From: a virus
Length of the DNA stretch: 33,797 nucleotides
Reading direction: 5' to 3' (one strand)
Virus record (IMG/VR): IMGVR_UViG_3300030108_001246
Location: 1-33,797 of that record
A program made the translations under genes and the position numbers. This document shows, piece by piece, positions 6,548-14,649 of the stretch; position 1 is the first letter of the stretch; each line of letters begins with the position of its first letter. A model generated the notes under the pieces. That model made no database searches and had not been told where the DNA came from. It was given only the letters and a program-made list of their open reading frames with translations.

Positions 6548-7589
6548 AGCTTTGTTTTCTCCTTTCTAACCATTCTATGCATGCTTTTCTCCAATCAGGT
6601 GCTTGGATAGTAGAGGCTTGGGATATTGCATGATCGAACTCTTTGTTTTTATAGAAGTTCCAAGCCTCCACCATAGGTAAAGCAGTATGTGCAAATGTAT
6701 TTGTATTTGCAAAGTGGTCAGGTGTTATCCACATACCACCCAACTGCTCGTTATTTTCTTTATCAACAATTAAATTAAAAAACCATTTTACATCTTGATC
6801 AAATTTAGAACCATCTTGTACTAAAGGTAATGGTTTTATTTCATTGTTATATTGACTTGGAGCTATACCTATTGGTAGTTTCTTTTCTAACCTTTCCCAT
6901 ATATTTATATACACATGAGCATTGTTACTTACTTGGTGATACCGACCTAATCGTAAACCAGACATTGAAGCAACGTATTCATGTAACATACTAAAATGTA
7001 CAGCGTTTGCACCATAAGCACCCCAGATTAAATCGTTAGACCTACACATGACAGTCATATCAAGAACATCCTCAGTGCTCTTCGGTGTATGGAAAAATGG
7101 TCTAGCTTTAAAATAAATCTGTGTGTTACATGGTACGTCTTTACCATCATAATATAAATCTTTAATAGGATCCCACATAGAAAGAACAATACGTCTATCA
7201 TATGGGTTTTCTTGTAACTTTCTTATTATAGCGTGTAGCTGATCATTAGCAAATTGGTTTCGCCAACGATAACCATACGCCCCATATAACGAGTGTCCAT
7301 CATCAGAATATTCTTCCATACGTTTAACAAATCTTGCTAGAGGTTTTACATCTCTACGACCTGCTAACATCCAAAGTCCTTCTATAAAATGAAAGAAAGG
7401 ATTACAATTCCTTTCTGCCATAAATAAAACTCTTTGATTAGGATATTTATAAGTCGAACAAACTGGATCAGGAAACATAAGTACATCGCCATTTCGACTT
7501 TTTACTTTTACTGTTTCGTTCTTTTCTCTTAGAGACATAAGAGCAATTTGAAAAACTTCTTCTACGTTATTACCTAAAAATGTTTTCAT
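6519..7589 (-). CDS. Thymidylate-synthase-family enzyme (possible dUMP hydroxymethylase)
   Basis: 356 residues. Family landmarks: YGYRWR (105-110), the catalytic Cys in VPCNTQ (C154), CRSNDLIWG (182-190), the pyrimidine-contacting Asn in GANAV (N195) and the phosphate/sugar-binding end NNAHVYIN. Conventional ThyA has His after the catalytic Cys; here it is Asn155. N195 is kept, which points to a uracil rather than a cytosine substrate (T4-type dCMP hydroxymethylase has Asp). The protein is longer than bacterial ThyA (about 264 aa). It could make dTMP, or 5-hydroxymethyl-dUMP as in SPO1-like phages. The ATG overlaps the stop of the helical-domain gene (ATGA), so the two are co-translated. Confidence 0.9.
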   Translation of the reverse strand: MKTFLGNNVEEVFQIALMSLREKNETVKVKSRNGDVLMFPDPVCSTYKYPNQRVLFMAERNCNPFFHFIEGLWMLAGRRDVKPLARFVKRMEEYSDDGHSLYGAYGYRWRNQFANDQLHAIIRKLQENPYDRRIVLSMWDPIKDLYYDGKDVPCNTQIYFKARPFFHTPKSTEDVLDMTVMCRSNDLIWGAYGANAVHFSMLHEYVASMSGLRLGRYHQVSNNAHVYINIWERLEKKLPIGIAPSQYNNEIKPLPLVQDGSKFDQDVKWFFNLIVDKENNEQLGGMWITPDHFANTNTFAHTALPMVEAWNFYKNKEFDHAISQASTIQAPDWRKACIEWLERRKQSYDKKGKNKR

Positions 7590-8416
7590 CTGTATAATCC
7601 CCTCGGTTTACCCTCGCCATTACGAACTCGTTCATATTTATCAAACTCGCATAAGCTATGTTCTATTTCTCGCATCTCCATTTTATGAGCAATTTCATAA
7701 GGAAGATAGTCGTATCTTAATTTATACAAGGCTTTCATCTCTGCATTCCAGTCGTGCTTTTTACTTTTATAATTTAAATCTCTTGCATGAATTCTATTTA
7801 ATCCTCGCATGGCTCCTGGACCAGCATTAGCCCAATGAACAATGTCAAATGATTTATCTAAATAAAAAGTATACCTTAAATCACACACAACTTCATAAGC
7901 CATGAAATGTCCTAGATATGGAAACTGTTGTAAAAGAAGATGAGCCCTCTTTAACGTATTTGTTTCGTGAAGTAATTCTACCATAGTACGGTCTCGTTTT
8001 TTCCATACTTTTTCTATACACCAAATAACACCATCGACTTTATCCATACCATCTGGTGTTTTGATTATATAACCTCCAGTAACATATTTATCTTGCTTTT
8101 TTATTTCTTCTCTAGCAAGTTCAGGATCCCAATCTATATGAAGATTATGTTTTAGTAATGTTTCTCCAGTTTGAATTAAGTTAAACCATCTAAAAATTAT
8201 TGTAGCCATAAATACTTCTTCTCTATTATGAAGAGGCTTTCTCATATTTTCACGAAACCAAACTGTTGTCTTATCGTTTTCACGAAAAGGATTAGTAAAA
8301 CGATAAGTATCTAATATTATATCTGTTGTCCATGGACGAGGAAGACCTTGTTCTTTTTTCTTAAAGATTTCATGTCGTTCCTCTATCCACCAAAAGAAGC
8401 GTCTTTCAGGTGTCAT
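7586..8416 (-). CDS. 5-hmdU DNA kinase-type helical-domain protein (DNA hypermodification)
   Basis: 276 residues matching, by memory of the family, the helical domain (HMUDK_hel) found in 5-hydroxymethyluracil DNA kinases and related aGPT-PPlase-like proteins of base-hypermodifying phages: WWIEERHEIFKKK, PWTTDIIL (28-35), YRFTNPFREND (38-48), FPYLGHFMAYEVVCDL (165-180), WANAGPGAMRGLNRIH (195-210) and a C-terminal CEFDKYERV. There is no P-loop, so the kinase domain of the fused versions is missing; this is the stand-alone form. Its probable role is to act on or recognise 5-hydroxymethyl-thymine in phage DNA. The start is an ATG at 8416; a TTG four codons upstream is in frame. It overlaps the thymidylate-synthase-like gene. 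Confidence 0.8.
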   Translation of the reverse strand: MTPERRFFWWIEERHEIFKKKEQGLPRPWTTDIILDTYRFTNPFRENDKTTVWFRENMRKPLHNREEVFMATIIFRWFNLIQTGETLLKHNLHIDWDPELAREEIKKQDKYVTGGYIIKTPDGMDKVDGVIWCIEKVWKKRDRTMVELLHETNTLKRAHLLLQQFPYLGHFMAYEVVCDLRYTFYLDKSFDIVHWANAGPGAMRGLNRIHARDLNYKSKKHDWNAEMKALYKLRYDYLPYEIAHKMEMREIEHSLCEFDKYERVRNGEGKPRGLYR

Positions 8417-8421
8417 TTTTA

Positions 8422-8634
8422 TTACCAATCATAAGGTTGATCTCGTTCCTCCTCCAAATCAATATCTTCACCTGGATCAGGATCTTTAAAAAACACAACA
8501 ATACAGTCGATATCATGATCCTTCTTTAATTTTTCAAACTGTTTACCTGAGTACGATTCTATATACCCCCAGTTTGTATGACCAAGCATTTGTCCACATA
8601 CATTATCTAGATCATCGCTTTTATATTTTGCCAT
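8422..8634 (-). CDS. Small acidic protein between modification genes
   Basis: 70 residues beginning MAKYKSDDLDNVCGQMLG and ending in an acidic tail (DPDPGEDIDLEEERDQ). The ATG overlaps the stop of the methyltransferase gene (TAATG) and has AAGGAAG upstream, which decides it over an in-frame start at 8658. Unknown family. Its position suggests a role in the same pathway. Confidence 0.65.
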   Translation of the reverse strand: MAKYKSDDLDNVCGQMLGHTNWGYIESYSGKQFEKLKKDHDIDCIVVFFKDPDPGEDIDLEEERDQPYDW

Positions 8635-9482
8635 TATACTTCCTTTCTTAATATCCAAGCACAGTTGTTTGCTGTCTCAGGATAAGCTGTTGCTAATATA
8701 ACTCTAGCCCAATGCTTATCAAACCTAGCTTCTATATCGTCAATCACGTTTTGTGACCATCTCATATTAGCACGATGGTTTTTCTTAAAGTTATTCATCT
8801 GAGTAAACACACCTTTCACATCTTTTATTGTGAAGTAACGACTTAACAACTCTTTTAATTCTTCAAACCCCCACTCGTAAAAGTGGTCTTTAGGTAATTT
8901 ATCATTAGAGCCATCATGGTTAGGTGTTGATATATAAGCTACTGCACCCATTCGCATCTTTTGATATGCACTACGCAACCAATAATCTATTGCATCTGGT
9001 TTCATATGTTCAATAACTTCTGTAGACCAAAACACATCTATGGTTTCGTTAGGAACATCAAACTCTGGATTAGTAGTTAAATCTTGGATATCAATACGAC
9101 TAAAAGGATTATTACCTGTCATCGTTTTAAACCATTGATGTTTTACTACAGACTCACTATCGTTTACCCACCAGTCATCTAAGCAAGCTGGATCAATATC
9201 AACTCCTACATACTGCTTAATTATCTTTTCTTTTTTAGAAACAAAAGCTTTATATAAGTATCGAAGAACCCATAATTCTCCACACCCAGCTTCTAAACAC
9301 TCGACTGGTCTACCAAGACGTTTTGCTTCATCCATAATTATCTGTCCTATCTTACAGAACCGACTTATATGAGCAAGTTCGTCTGGTCTCCAGTTAGCCA
9401 TAACTCCTGCACCTGCAATGTCCATTCTAGTATTCTTAGAATTGTTTTCATTTTGTGCTAACTTTTTTCTAATAGATGCCAT
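8634..9482 (-). CDS. Class I SAM-dependent methyltransferase
   Basis: 282 residues. SAM-binding motif I is LEAGCGELWVL (64-74), motif II is YVGVDID (acidic D95 for the ribose), and the motif IV/post-IV region is FWSTEVIEHM (151-160), followed by GAVAYISTPNH. This is a Rossmann-fold methyltransferase of the methyltransferase 11/23 type. No DNA-methylase NPPY motif is present, so the substrate may be a small molecule, a hypermodified base or a protein. The start at 9482 is set by AGGAG six bases upstream; an in-frame ATG at 9539 would overlap the upstream gene. Its place beside the thymine-modification genes is suggestive but not proof. Confidence 0.85.
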   Translation of the reverse strand: MASIRKKLAQNENNSKNTRMDIAGAGVMANWRPDELAHISRFCKIGQIIMDEAKRLGRPVECLEAGCGELWVLRYLYKAFVSKKEKIIKQYVGVDIDPACLDDWWVNDSESVVKHQWFKTMTGNNPFSRIDIQDLTTNPEFDVPNETIDVFWSTEVIEHMKPDAIDYWLRSAYQKMRMGAVAYISTPNHDGSNDKLPKDHFYEWGFEELKELLSRYFTIKDVKGVFTQMNNFKKNHRANMRWSQNVIDDIEARFDKHWARVILATAYPETANNCAWILRKEV

Positions 9483-9490
9483 ACTTTCTC

Positions 9491-9787
9491 CTATTCTACT
9501 CGCCAGATTCTTATTCCAACTACATCGTCTTTTTCCCACATACGCTGTGTAAAACGAACACCTTCGTTTCTTTTTTGATATGATTGTCTGGCTTGGCTTA
9601 GACGATTAGCCATACGTTTTAAATCGTCACCCTCTTCTAAAGGTAAGAAAAAAGACTGACCTACTTCTAAATCTGATAGTGGGTATTTTCTTTCGACAGC
9701 CCTACGATCAGATCCTGGAGGTACAGGAATATCATCTTCTATTTCTATACCTAACTTCACGGTTGGTTGTTTTAGTTCTTCTGACAT
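9491..9787 (-). CDS. Small conserved phage protein, unknown function
   Basis: 98 residues: an acidic/proline N-terminus (EIEDDIPVPPGSDRRAVERK) and a globular part YPLSDLEVGQSFFLP...RLSQARQSYQKRNEGVRFTQR ending VGIRIWRVE. I have seen this arrangement in small phage proteins near replication genes (DUF7303-like), but the function is unknown. AAAGGATG precedes the ATG. It is the first gene after the 77-bp gap that holds a candidate promoter. Confidence 0.75.
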   Translation of the reverse strand: MSEELKQPTVKLGIEIEDDIPVPPGSDRRAVERKYPLSDLEVGQSFFLPLEEGDDLKRMANRLSQARQSYQKRNEGVRFTQRMWEKDDVVGIRIWRVE

Positions 9788-9820
9788 AAATTCATCCTTT
9801 CTTTAAATAAAAATTTACTA

Positions 9821-9849
9821 TATTAAGATATACGTTTTTTTAAAATCAA
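9821..9849 (-). promoter_or_regulatory. Candidate leftward sigma70-like promoter
   Basis: On the minus strand TTGATT (9849-9844) and TTAATA (9826-9821) are separated by 17 bases, in the only sizeable gap (9788-9864) inside the replication block. It would drive the 98-aa gene, methyltransferase, modification genes and polymerase separately from the helicase. AT-rich DNA gives such matches by chance. Confidence 0.35.
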
Positions 9850-9864
9850 TAAAGTTATTTTTTA

Positions 9865-11367
9865 TCATACCATAAAATATTTATTGGTTGTCGGTTGTAT
9901 AATATGAAGCTTTTGTTTTGCTCTTGTCAACCCTACATAAAATACACGAGTATCATCGTCAGGTTCTTTTTCATACGCTTTCCAAGTTCTATGAGGTATG
10001 TCTGTAAAAAGAATTACATTATCAGCTTCTCCTCCTTTAGCTGAGTGTATAGTTGATAAAGTTATTCTAGGCTTTTTAGTTATCTTTTCACCTTTTCGTA
10101 GCATGGCTAAAATATAACTTCTTTCATGTGGGCTTAACGCTGTAAACATATCATGCCATATTTTTGCTTCAGGTAGTTCTGCTTTTACTGTTACTTCTTT
10201 TAGAGTTAACTTTAACGATGGCTCTAAATCATCAAATACTTTTCGTTTAGCCCCCTTTATATACTGAACAATATCACTAGCTTGATCAGGGAAAACAAAC
10301 TCACCCTTTCTTAACTTCTCCCAGTTTTTTACTGCATCAACTTTTTTCTGTGATATAGAAGGATTATTCTTTCTATCGAAGTAAACACCTAATCCTCTAC
10401 AATGTGCTTCAACTTCATTTAAAAAATAATTAGAACGTGATAGAATTAACCATTCGCCAGAGGTTATATCAACATGCTCGAAATGTGTTTCGGTAACGAC
10501 ATCACCCAAGTCCTCCCTTGGTTGCCAAATTTTATCTGTTCTTGTCTTAACACGCCTTATTACTTGGTTAGCGATATCGAAAATCCTTTTAGGAATTCTA
10601 TAACTCTTTTCCAAGACACGAGCCCCTTGGGATATATCAATAAGAAAATTTACATCTGCCCCTGCCCATCTAAAGATAGCTTGGTCATCGTCACCAGCAA
10701 TATAGACTCTCTTAGAATTCTTTGCGAGGACTCTTATTAACTGCCATTGTAAAGGACTTAAATCTTGAGCTTCGTCTACAAACATAACATCTAGTTTTGG
10801 AGATAGTTGTTTTGTTACACATAAGTCTAGCATATCTGTAAAATCATATAGACCACGAGCCTTTTTAAATTTCTGTAGCCCTAAGGAAAACCTTTCTAAC
10901 ATATGCCAATCAATATCTTCATCGTAGTGGTTTTGCCATTCTTGTCGTAATCCTACACACCGAAGACGTGATAGTCCTTCAACAAATTTTAGTTTATCAT
11001 CTTTCGATAACATAGAAATAGCACCCTCTTCAAGTGTCATCTCACCTGTTAATCGCATTCCCATTATATCGTTAAACTCTCTATAGTTAGAACGTCCCAT
11101 AACAGATTCTCTCGATAAGCCTAACATACGATAGCATAAGGAATGAAGTGTTCTAAAATTAGGTATGTCTTTTCCTGCAAGTCCGAAACGTGACATTGTT
11201 CTTTCTTTACCCTCTTCTGAGGCTTTTTTAGTAAAAGCAAAATATCCTATTCTATCAGGGGGCGTTCCTTTTTCCATTTCCATTTCGATAAGGTTTAAGA
11301 TAGTCGTTGTCTTACCTGTTCCTGGTGGACCAAGTATAATAGACCATGAACTTGTATCCTCGCTCAA
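9865..11367 (-). CDS. SF1 UvrD/Rep-like DNA helicase
   Basis: 500 residues. Walker A GPPGTGKT (13-20), motif II DEAQD (198-202), motif III GDDDQAIFRWAGA (225-237), motif V ITLSTIHSAKGGEADNV (435-451) and motif VI RVFYVGLTRAK (474-484) are all present, so it should be an active ATP-driven helicase of the UvrD/Rep/PcrA group. It may unwind the fork or act in recombination; no DnaB-type helicase is seen in this window. The start is a TTG overlapping the primase stop (TTGA) with AAGGGG eight bases upstream. The accessory 1B/2B domains are shorter than in bacterial UvrD (about 720 aa). Confidence 0.93.
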   Translation of the reverse strand: MSEDTSSWSIILGPPGTGKTTTILNLIEMEMEKGTPPDRIGYFAFTKKASEEGKERTMSRFGLAGKDIPNFRTLHSLCYRMLGLSRESVMGRSNYREFNDIMGMRLTGEMTLEEGAISMLSKDDKLKFVEGLSRLRCVGLRQEWQNHYDEDIDWHMLERFSLGLQKFKKARGLYDFTDMLDLCVTKQLSPKLDVMFVDEAQDLSPLQWQLIRVLAKNSKRVYIAGDDDQAIFRWAGADVNFLIDISQGARVLEKSYRIPKRIFDIANQVIRRVKTRTDKIWQPREDLGDVVTETHFEHVDITSGEWLILSRSNYFLNEVEAHCRGLGVYFDRKNNPSISQKKVDAVKNWEKLRKGEFVFPDQASDIVQYIKGAKRKVFDDLEPSLKLTLKEVTVKAELPEAKIWHDMFTALSPHERSYILAMLRKGEKITKKPRITLSTIHSAKGGEADNVILFTDIPHRTWKAYEKEPDDDTRVFYVGLTRAKQKLHIIQPTTNKYFMV

Positions 11368-12899
11368 AATGGATCCCCTTTCATATCTGGTATTTCATAA
11401 CCCTCTTGTTGACTGCCAAACTCAGGGACATACCAAACTGTTACGCCTTTACCTTTTATATGAAAGAAATGATCCCCACCCCCTAAATCTCTCAAGCGTG
11501 CAGCAATGTGGTTTCTTCCATAGTCTCGAAACTGTTGTCGATTAAAATAGTCTATCAGATCTTTTAATCGAAAGTAAGTCTTTCCTTCTTCTGTCCAAGA
11601 CTTTCCTAATAATATTTCATCCTTTGATAAAGCTTGGGCTCGTTCTGTACAAAACGATTCGAGTAATTCTTTAAACTGCCCTTGTAAAGATACATCTGCT
11701 GGAACTTCTATTATAGAAACACTATCAAGTAATTGTTGAACGACTGTCCTCCAGTTTTGTTGTCGCATAGTTAAAGGCATAAAGTTTAATTCATCCATAC
11801 ATCTTCTTTGAAACTTAGTTTGGTTTTGGAGTTCATCTGTAGTTAGTTCTATTCGATGTCCTTCAACATCTAAAAACCATATTGGTGGTGTAGAATCTTG
11901 TTTTTGTAGGTTACTAAACTGTGGTAAGCCACCAGATGACCCTACACCATATTCACAGGTTCTACAAACTGCTGCATTACAATGTGAAGCGATAGGTTGA
12001 TCATTACATTTGTATTGGTAGTCTTTATTATTTAATGCTTTTATTACTGTTAAAACTTCTGATGCACCGAGTGGTGGCTTCATATATTCAAAGTTCTTTT
12101 GTTCAACCCTCTTTTCCCAGTCGTCTGCAAACTTCTTTCGAAGAAACACACCAATATTAAATAGCCCATTGTTTCGTGTGCCTTGTGGAAACCCCATAGT
12201 ACATAATACTTTTATACAAGGTGGACAGCCATCTAAATCTTCATCATTAAGTTCTTGAGATTTTATTTTTAAACTTTCAAGTTCTGCTTTACTTATAGCT
12301 TGACTCTTTGCATAAGTAATAAATTCTTCTAAATCTGTTATGGCTTCACCTTGTTTATTATGAGCGTATCTAGTCGTTCGACTGCCCCCATAATAAGGCA
12401 TATTTAATACACTACCTCTATCGCCTTTTTCTAAAAGTAATTTAGTTTGTTTAGGAAATATCTCAGCTGTTGCATAGCCAAGCACGGAGGCTATTTCTTT
12501 TAATTTATTTTGTACGATTGCACAGCTTACTCGTTCTTTTAAGAAAAAATAAATGTGTGCACCACCTGACTTTGATCTTGCGATAACTACAGGTAGTTCA
12601 TTTGTTTGTATAAGTCGAGTTACAAGTTCCCCATGATTAAGTGGGTATTGATCAATATCTATTGCACCCCAAGTACAAGTATTATCTTCTTGTATTGGTA
12701 TAATACCTAATGAATTTTTTCCTGCGAGATGCTCTTTCCATAATTCATATAAACGGTCTTCGTCTATATCTTCTGATATAATTCTATATCTACCTTTTTC
12801 TTTTCCAACTCCGTTACCCTCTTCTGGTGAGTAACTACCATATGCCTTTTTTAATCCAGCAAATAAATCAGCAAATTCTTCTTCTATCTTTTTTGTCAT
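11364..12899 (-). CDS. Archaeo-eukaryotic-type primase (AEP)
   Basis: 511 residues. The primase core shows the metal-binding DxD (TWGAIDIDQYP, D81 and D83), the nucleotide-binding SxxGxHxxFF (SKSGGAHIYFF, 109-119) and a following EIFPKQTKL segment, the layout of AEP-family primases of the phage/TOTE type. The central part holds Cys224, Cys227, Cys232 and a C-x8-C-x4-C-x2-C cluster (297, 306, 311, 314), a likely zinc or Fe-S site. The C-terminal 170 residues look helical and may be a PriCT-like or helicase-interaction domain. It makes primers for the polymerase. AAGGTAG precedes the ATG. It is separated from the SSB-like gene by a terminator hairpin. Confidence 0.88.
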   Translation of the reverse strand: MTKKIEEEFADLFAGLKKAYGSYSPEEGNGVGKEKGRYRIISEDIDEDRLYELWKEHLAGKNSLGIIPIQEDNTCTWGAIDIDQYPLNHGELVTRLIQTNELPVVIARSKSGGAHIYFFLKERVSCAIVQNKLKEIASVLGYATAEIFPKQTKLLLEKGDRGSVLNMPYYGGSRTTRYAHNKQGEAITDLEEFITYAKSQAISKAELESLKIKSQELNDEDLDGCPPCIKVLCTMGFPQGTRNNGLFNIGVFLRKKFADDWEKRVEQKNFEYMKPPLGASEVLTVIKALNNKDYQYKCNDQPIASHCNAAVCRTCEYGVGSSGGLPQFSNLQKQDSTPPIWFLDVEGHRIELTTDELQNQTKFQRRCMDELNFMPLTMRQQNWRTVVQQLLDSVSIIEVPADVSLQGQFKELLESFCTERAQALSKDEILLGKSWTEEGKTYFRLKDLIDYFNRQQFRDYGRNHIAARLRDLGGGDHFFHIKGKGVTVWYVPEFGSQQEGYEIPDMKGDPF

Positions 12900-12927
12900 T
12901 CTACCTTTATATCCTCCTGATAAAGAA

Positions 12928-12945
12928 AGGGGGCAAAAGCCCCCT
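12928..12945 (-). terminator. Rho-independent terminator between SSB-like and primase genes
   Basis: On the minus strand AGGGGGC-TTTT-GCCCCCT forms a perfect 7-bp stem with a four-base loop and is followed by TTCTTTA. It begins five bases after the stop of the SSB-like gene. It should cut off part of the transcripts so that the SSB-like protein is made in excess of primase, helicase and polymerase. Confidence 0.8.
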
Positions 12946-12949
12946 GACC

Positions 12950-13744
12950 TTAGAACGGTACTTCGTCTGTATCTTTAGAGTTAGCAGAGTCCTCGTTAGA
13001 ATCTTCTTGCTTAACTTTTACTTCACCAGCACGTACACTTTTTAGAAAACTACTCGCTTCCATTAAAAAGTTTTGGTCTTTTACAGCTTTATCTAAACCT
13101 ATAGACCAACCATACCAACTGCCTAAATCATTAGACTCTGACATAGTTTTAGCTAAGTAACGAAACATGAACATTGGGGCTTCAACTAAATCACCCTTAC
13201 TATTTTTTACACGTCTCTGTTTCATCTGACTTAACCATTTTCTAGCCTTACCAAGCTGTGTAGATGACATACTAATAACTGCTTGTTGCCACTCAGTTTC
13301 TTCTTCATTAGTTACCATCACATAGAACTGTGCTGTTTCGTCAATGTAATTACCGTTTTCTAAAACGAATTTATTTTTTTCGTTTCGTGTACATTGATTA
13401 AGTATAGTCCTTTCATGGTCAGCATTTACTAACCCACCACCAGACTCTCTTGGCTTCCATTCGATGTACTTCTTTTGGTAGTAAACTGGAACAACATATA
13501 TTCCTGACTCGCCCCCAGTAATTTGGTTACTAACAGTATTTATGATATCGCCCTCTTCAGCACCTTTTACATATTTACCATCAGCTTTTTTAGTCTGTGG
13601 ACTACCAGATTGTATAATACGGATAAAAGGAATAGCAAAATCTTCTGATGTTGTATCCTCTAACCCTGTTCCATTTAATAAAAGATCATCATTAATAGTA
13701 ACAATAGATGTATCTTCTTTTGTTGCAACTGCTTTTTCAGCCAT
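12950..13744 (-). CDS. Putative single-stranded DNA-binding protein
   Basis: 264 residues. It is acidic overall with a long acidic tail (QEDSNEDSANSKDTDEVPF) ending in Phe, the hallmark of phage SSBs such as T7 gp2.5, which use the tail to contact the polymerase. The core has beta-rich, aromatic segments (GIYVVPVYYQKKYIEWKPRE, APMFMFRYLAKT). It lies upstream of the primase in the replication operon with a strong AAGGAGGG site and a terminator behind it, which fits a protein needed in quantity. I cannot prove an OB fold by eye. Confidence 0.65.
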   Translation of the reverse strand: MAEKAVATKEDTSIVTINDDLLLNGTGLEDTTSEDFAIPFIRIIQSGSPQTKKADGKYVKGAEEGDIINTVSNQITGGESGIYVVPVYYQKKYIEWKPRESGGGLVNADHERTILNQCTRNEKNKFVLENGNYIDETAQFYVMVTNEEETEWQQAVISMSSTQLGKARKWLSQMKQRRVKNSKGDLVEAPMFMFRYLAKTMSESNDLGSWYGWSIGLDKAVKDQNFLMEASSFLKSVRAGEVKVKQEDSNEDSANSKDTDEVPF

Positions 13745-13754
13745 AATACCCTCC

Positions 13755-14318
13755 TTATTTAGTTATTTTAGTTAAGAATCCACTGTAAAGACCAAATAGT
13801 TGCATAGGAATATCTGTTCCTTTTTCCATCTGTTCTTTAGCAAATGAATTTAAAGTTGCATGGTGAACTGATTCTTTAGTCGTATAAGACTGTCCTAAAT
13901 CGTCAAGCTTATCTTTTAGTTCGACATATTTATTATCGCCTTTATTAAACTTACAGTTCACTTCTCTTTTAATAATGTCACCAAAACCATTATCTTCTAA
14001 CCAAGCGTGTGCTTCTTTTGATCGGTCTTTAGATATGTGAGCCCTAACGAAAGGCTCAACCTTAATCTTAGTGCCATTATCTAACTCAAAACTCGATAAC
14101 CCAACTTCTGCTAAAAAGTCAGGGATCTCTTGTTCGGAGATTTGTCTTATCCTATCTTTAAACGCTTTAATAGAATCTTCTAATTCTTTTACTTCGTTTT
14201 GTTTATGGATAAGTTCGTTTGCCAATCTGCTTAACCTGTTTAACTCATCAGGTGTCGCCTTGACATTAACGGTATTTAATGCCTCACCACTGAGGATATC
14301 GTCAAGATTGTTCATCAT
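13755..14318 (-). CDS. Conserved phage early protein, unknown function (coiled coil)
   Basis: 187 residues. Residues about 35-70 form a coiled coil (LANELIHKQNEVKELEDSIK), followed by a beta segment SSFELDNGTKIKVEPFVRA, which reads like a gp-type replication accessory protein seen in marine phages. The start is the ATG at 14318 (or the next codon, 14315), after GGAG; an in-frame TTG just upstream is less likely. It overlaps the previous gene by 17 bases. A link to DNA replication is inferred from position. Confidence 0.7.
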   Translation of the reverse strand: MMNNLDDILSGEALNTVNVKATPDELNRLSRLANELIHKQNEVKELEDSIKAFKDRIRQISEQEIPDFLAEVGLSSFELDNGTKIKVEPFVRAHISKDRSKEAHAWLEDNGFGDIIKREVNCKFNKGDNKYVELKDKLDDLGQSYTTKESVHHATLNSFAKEQMEKGTDIPMQLFGLYSGFLTKITK

Positions 14319-14649
14319 ACTCTCCAAAGTATTTAAGGTTGATATTGATGGGTAGATATAAAGCTTCTTGTCTATCCCACTTTAACATTTTAAACTTTCC
14401 ACCATTAATGTTTGATGCGATACTACAAGCTATACCGATTGCAGCAGGATCTCCCATTAACAGTAAATAGTCATCGTCTGAAAAACCATTTAAGCCTTCT
14501 CTCAATCGTGAAACGGTTGGGGCAGAACTTAAAACGATTTGTCTATTAGGTGGTAGTAAAACTTTTATTTCACCAAATCTTCTAGCACCAGAGATATTCT
14601 TAGTACCAAAATCTTGCACTACATAAACTGTAGGTTGTTTTTTATCCAT
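14302..14649 (-). CDS. Conserved phage protein, first gene of the replication operon
   Basis: 115 residues beginning MDKKQPTVYVVQDFGTKNIS, with FSDDDYLLLMGDPAAIGIAC and LKWDRQEALYLPININL. This pattern recurs, from memory, in small phage proteins near replication genes, with no known activity. AGGAG lies nine bases before the ATG. It is transcribed first from the leftward promoter of the divergent control region. Confidence 0.75.
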   Translation of the reverse strand: MDKKQPTVYVVQDFGTKNISGARRFGEIKVLLPPNRQIVLSSAPTVSRLREGLNGFSDDDYLLLMGDPAAIGIACSIASNINGGKFKMLKWDRQEALYLPININLKYFGEYDEQS

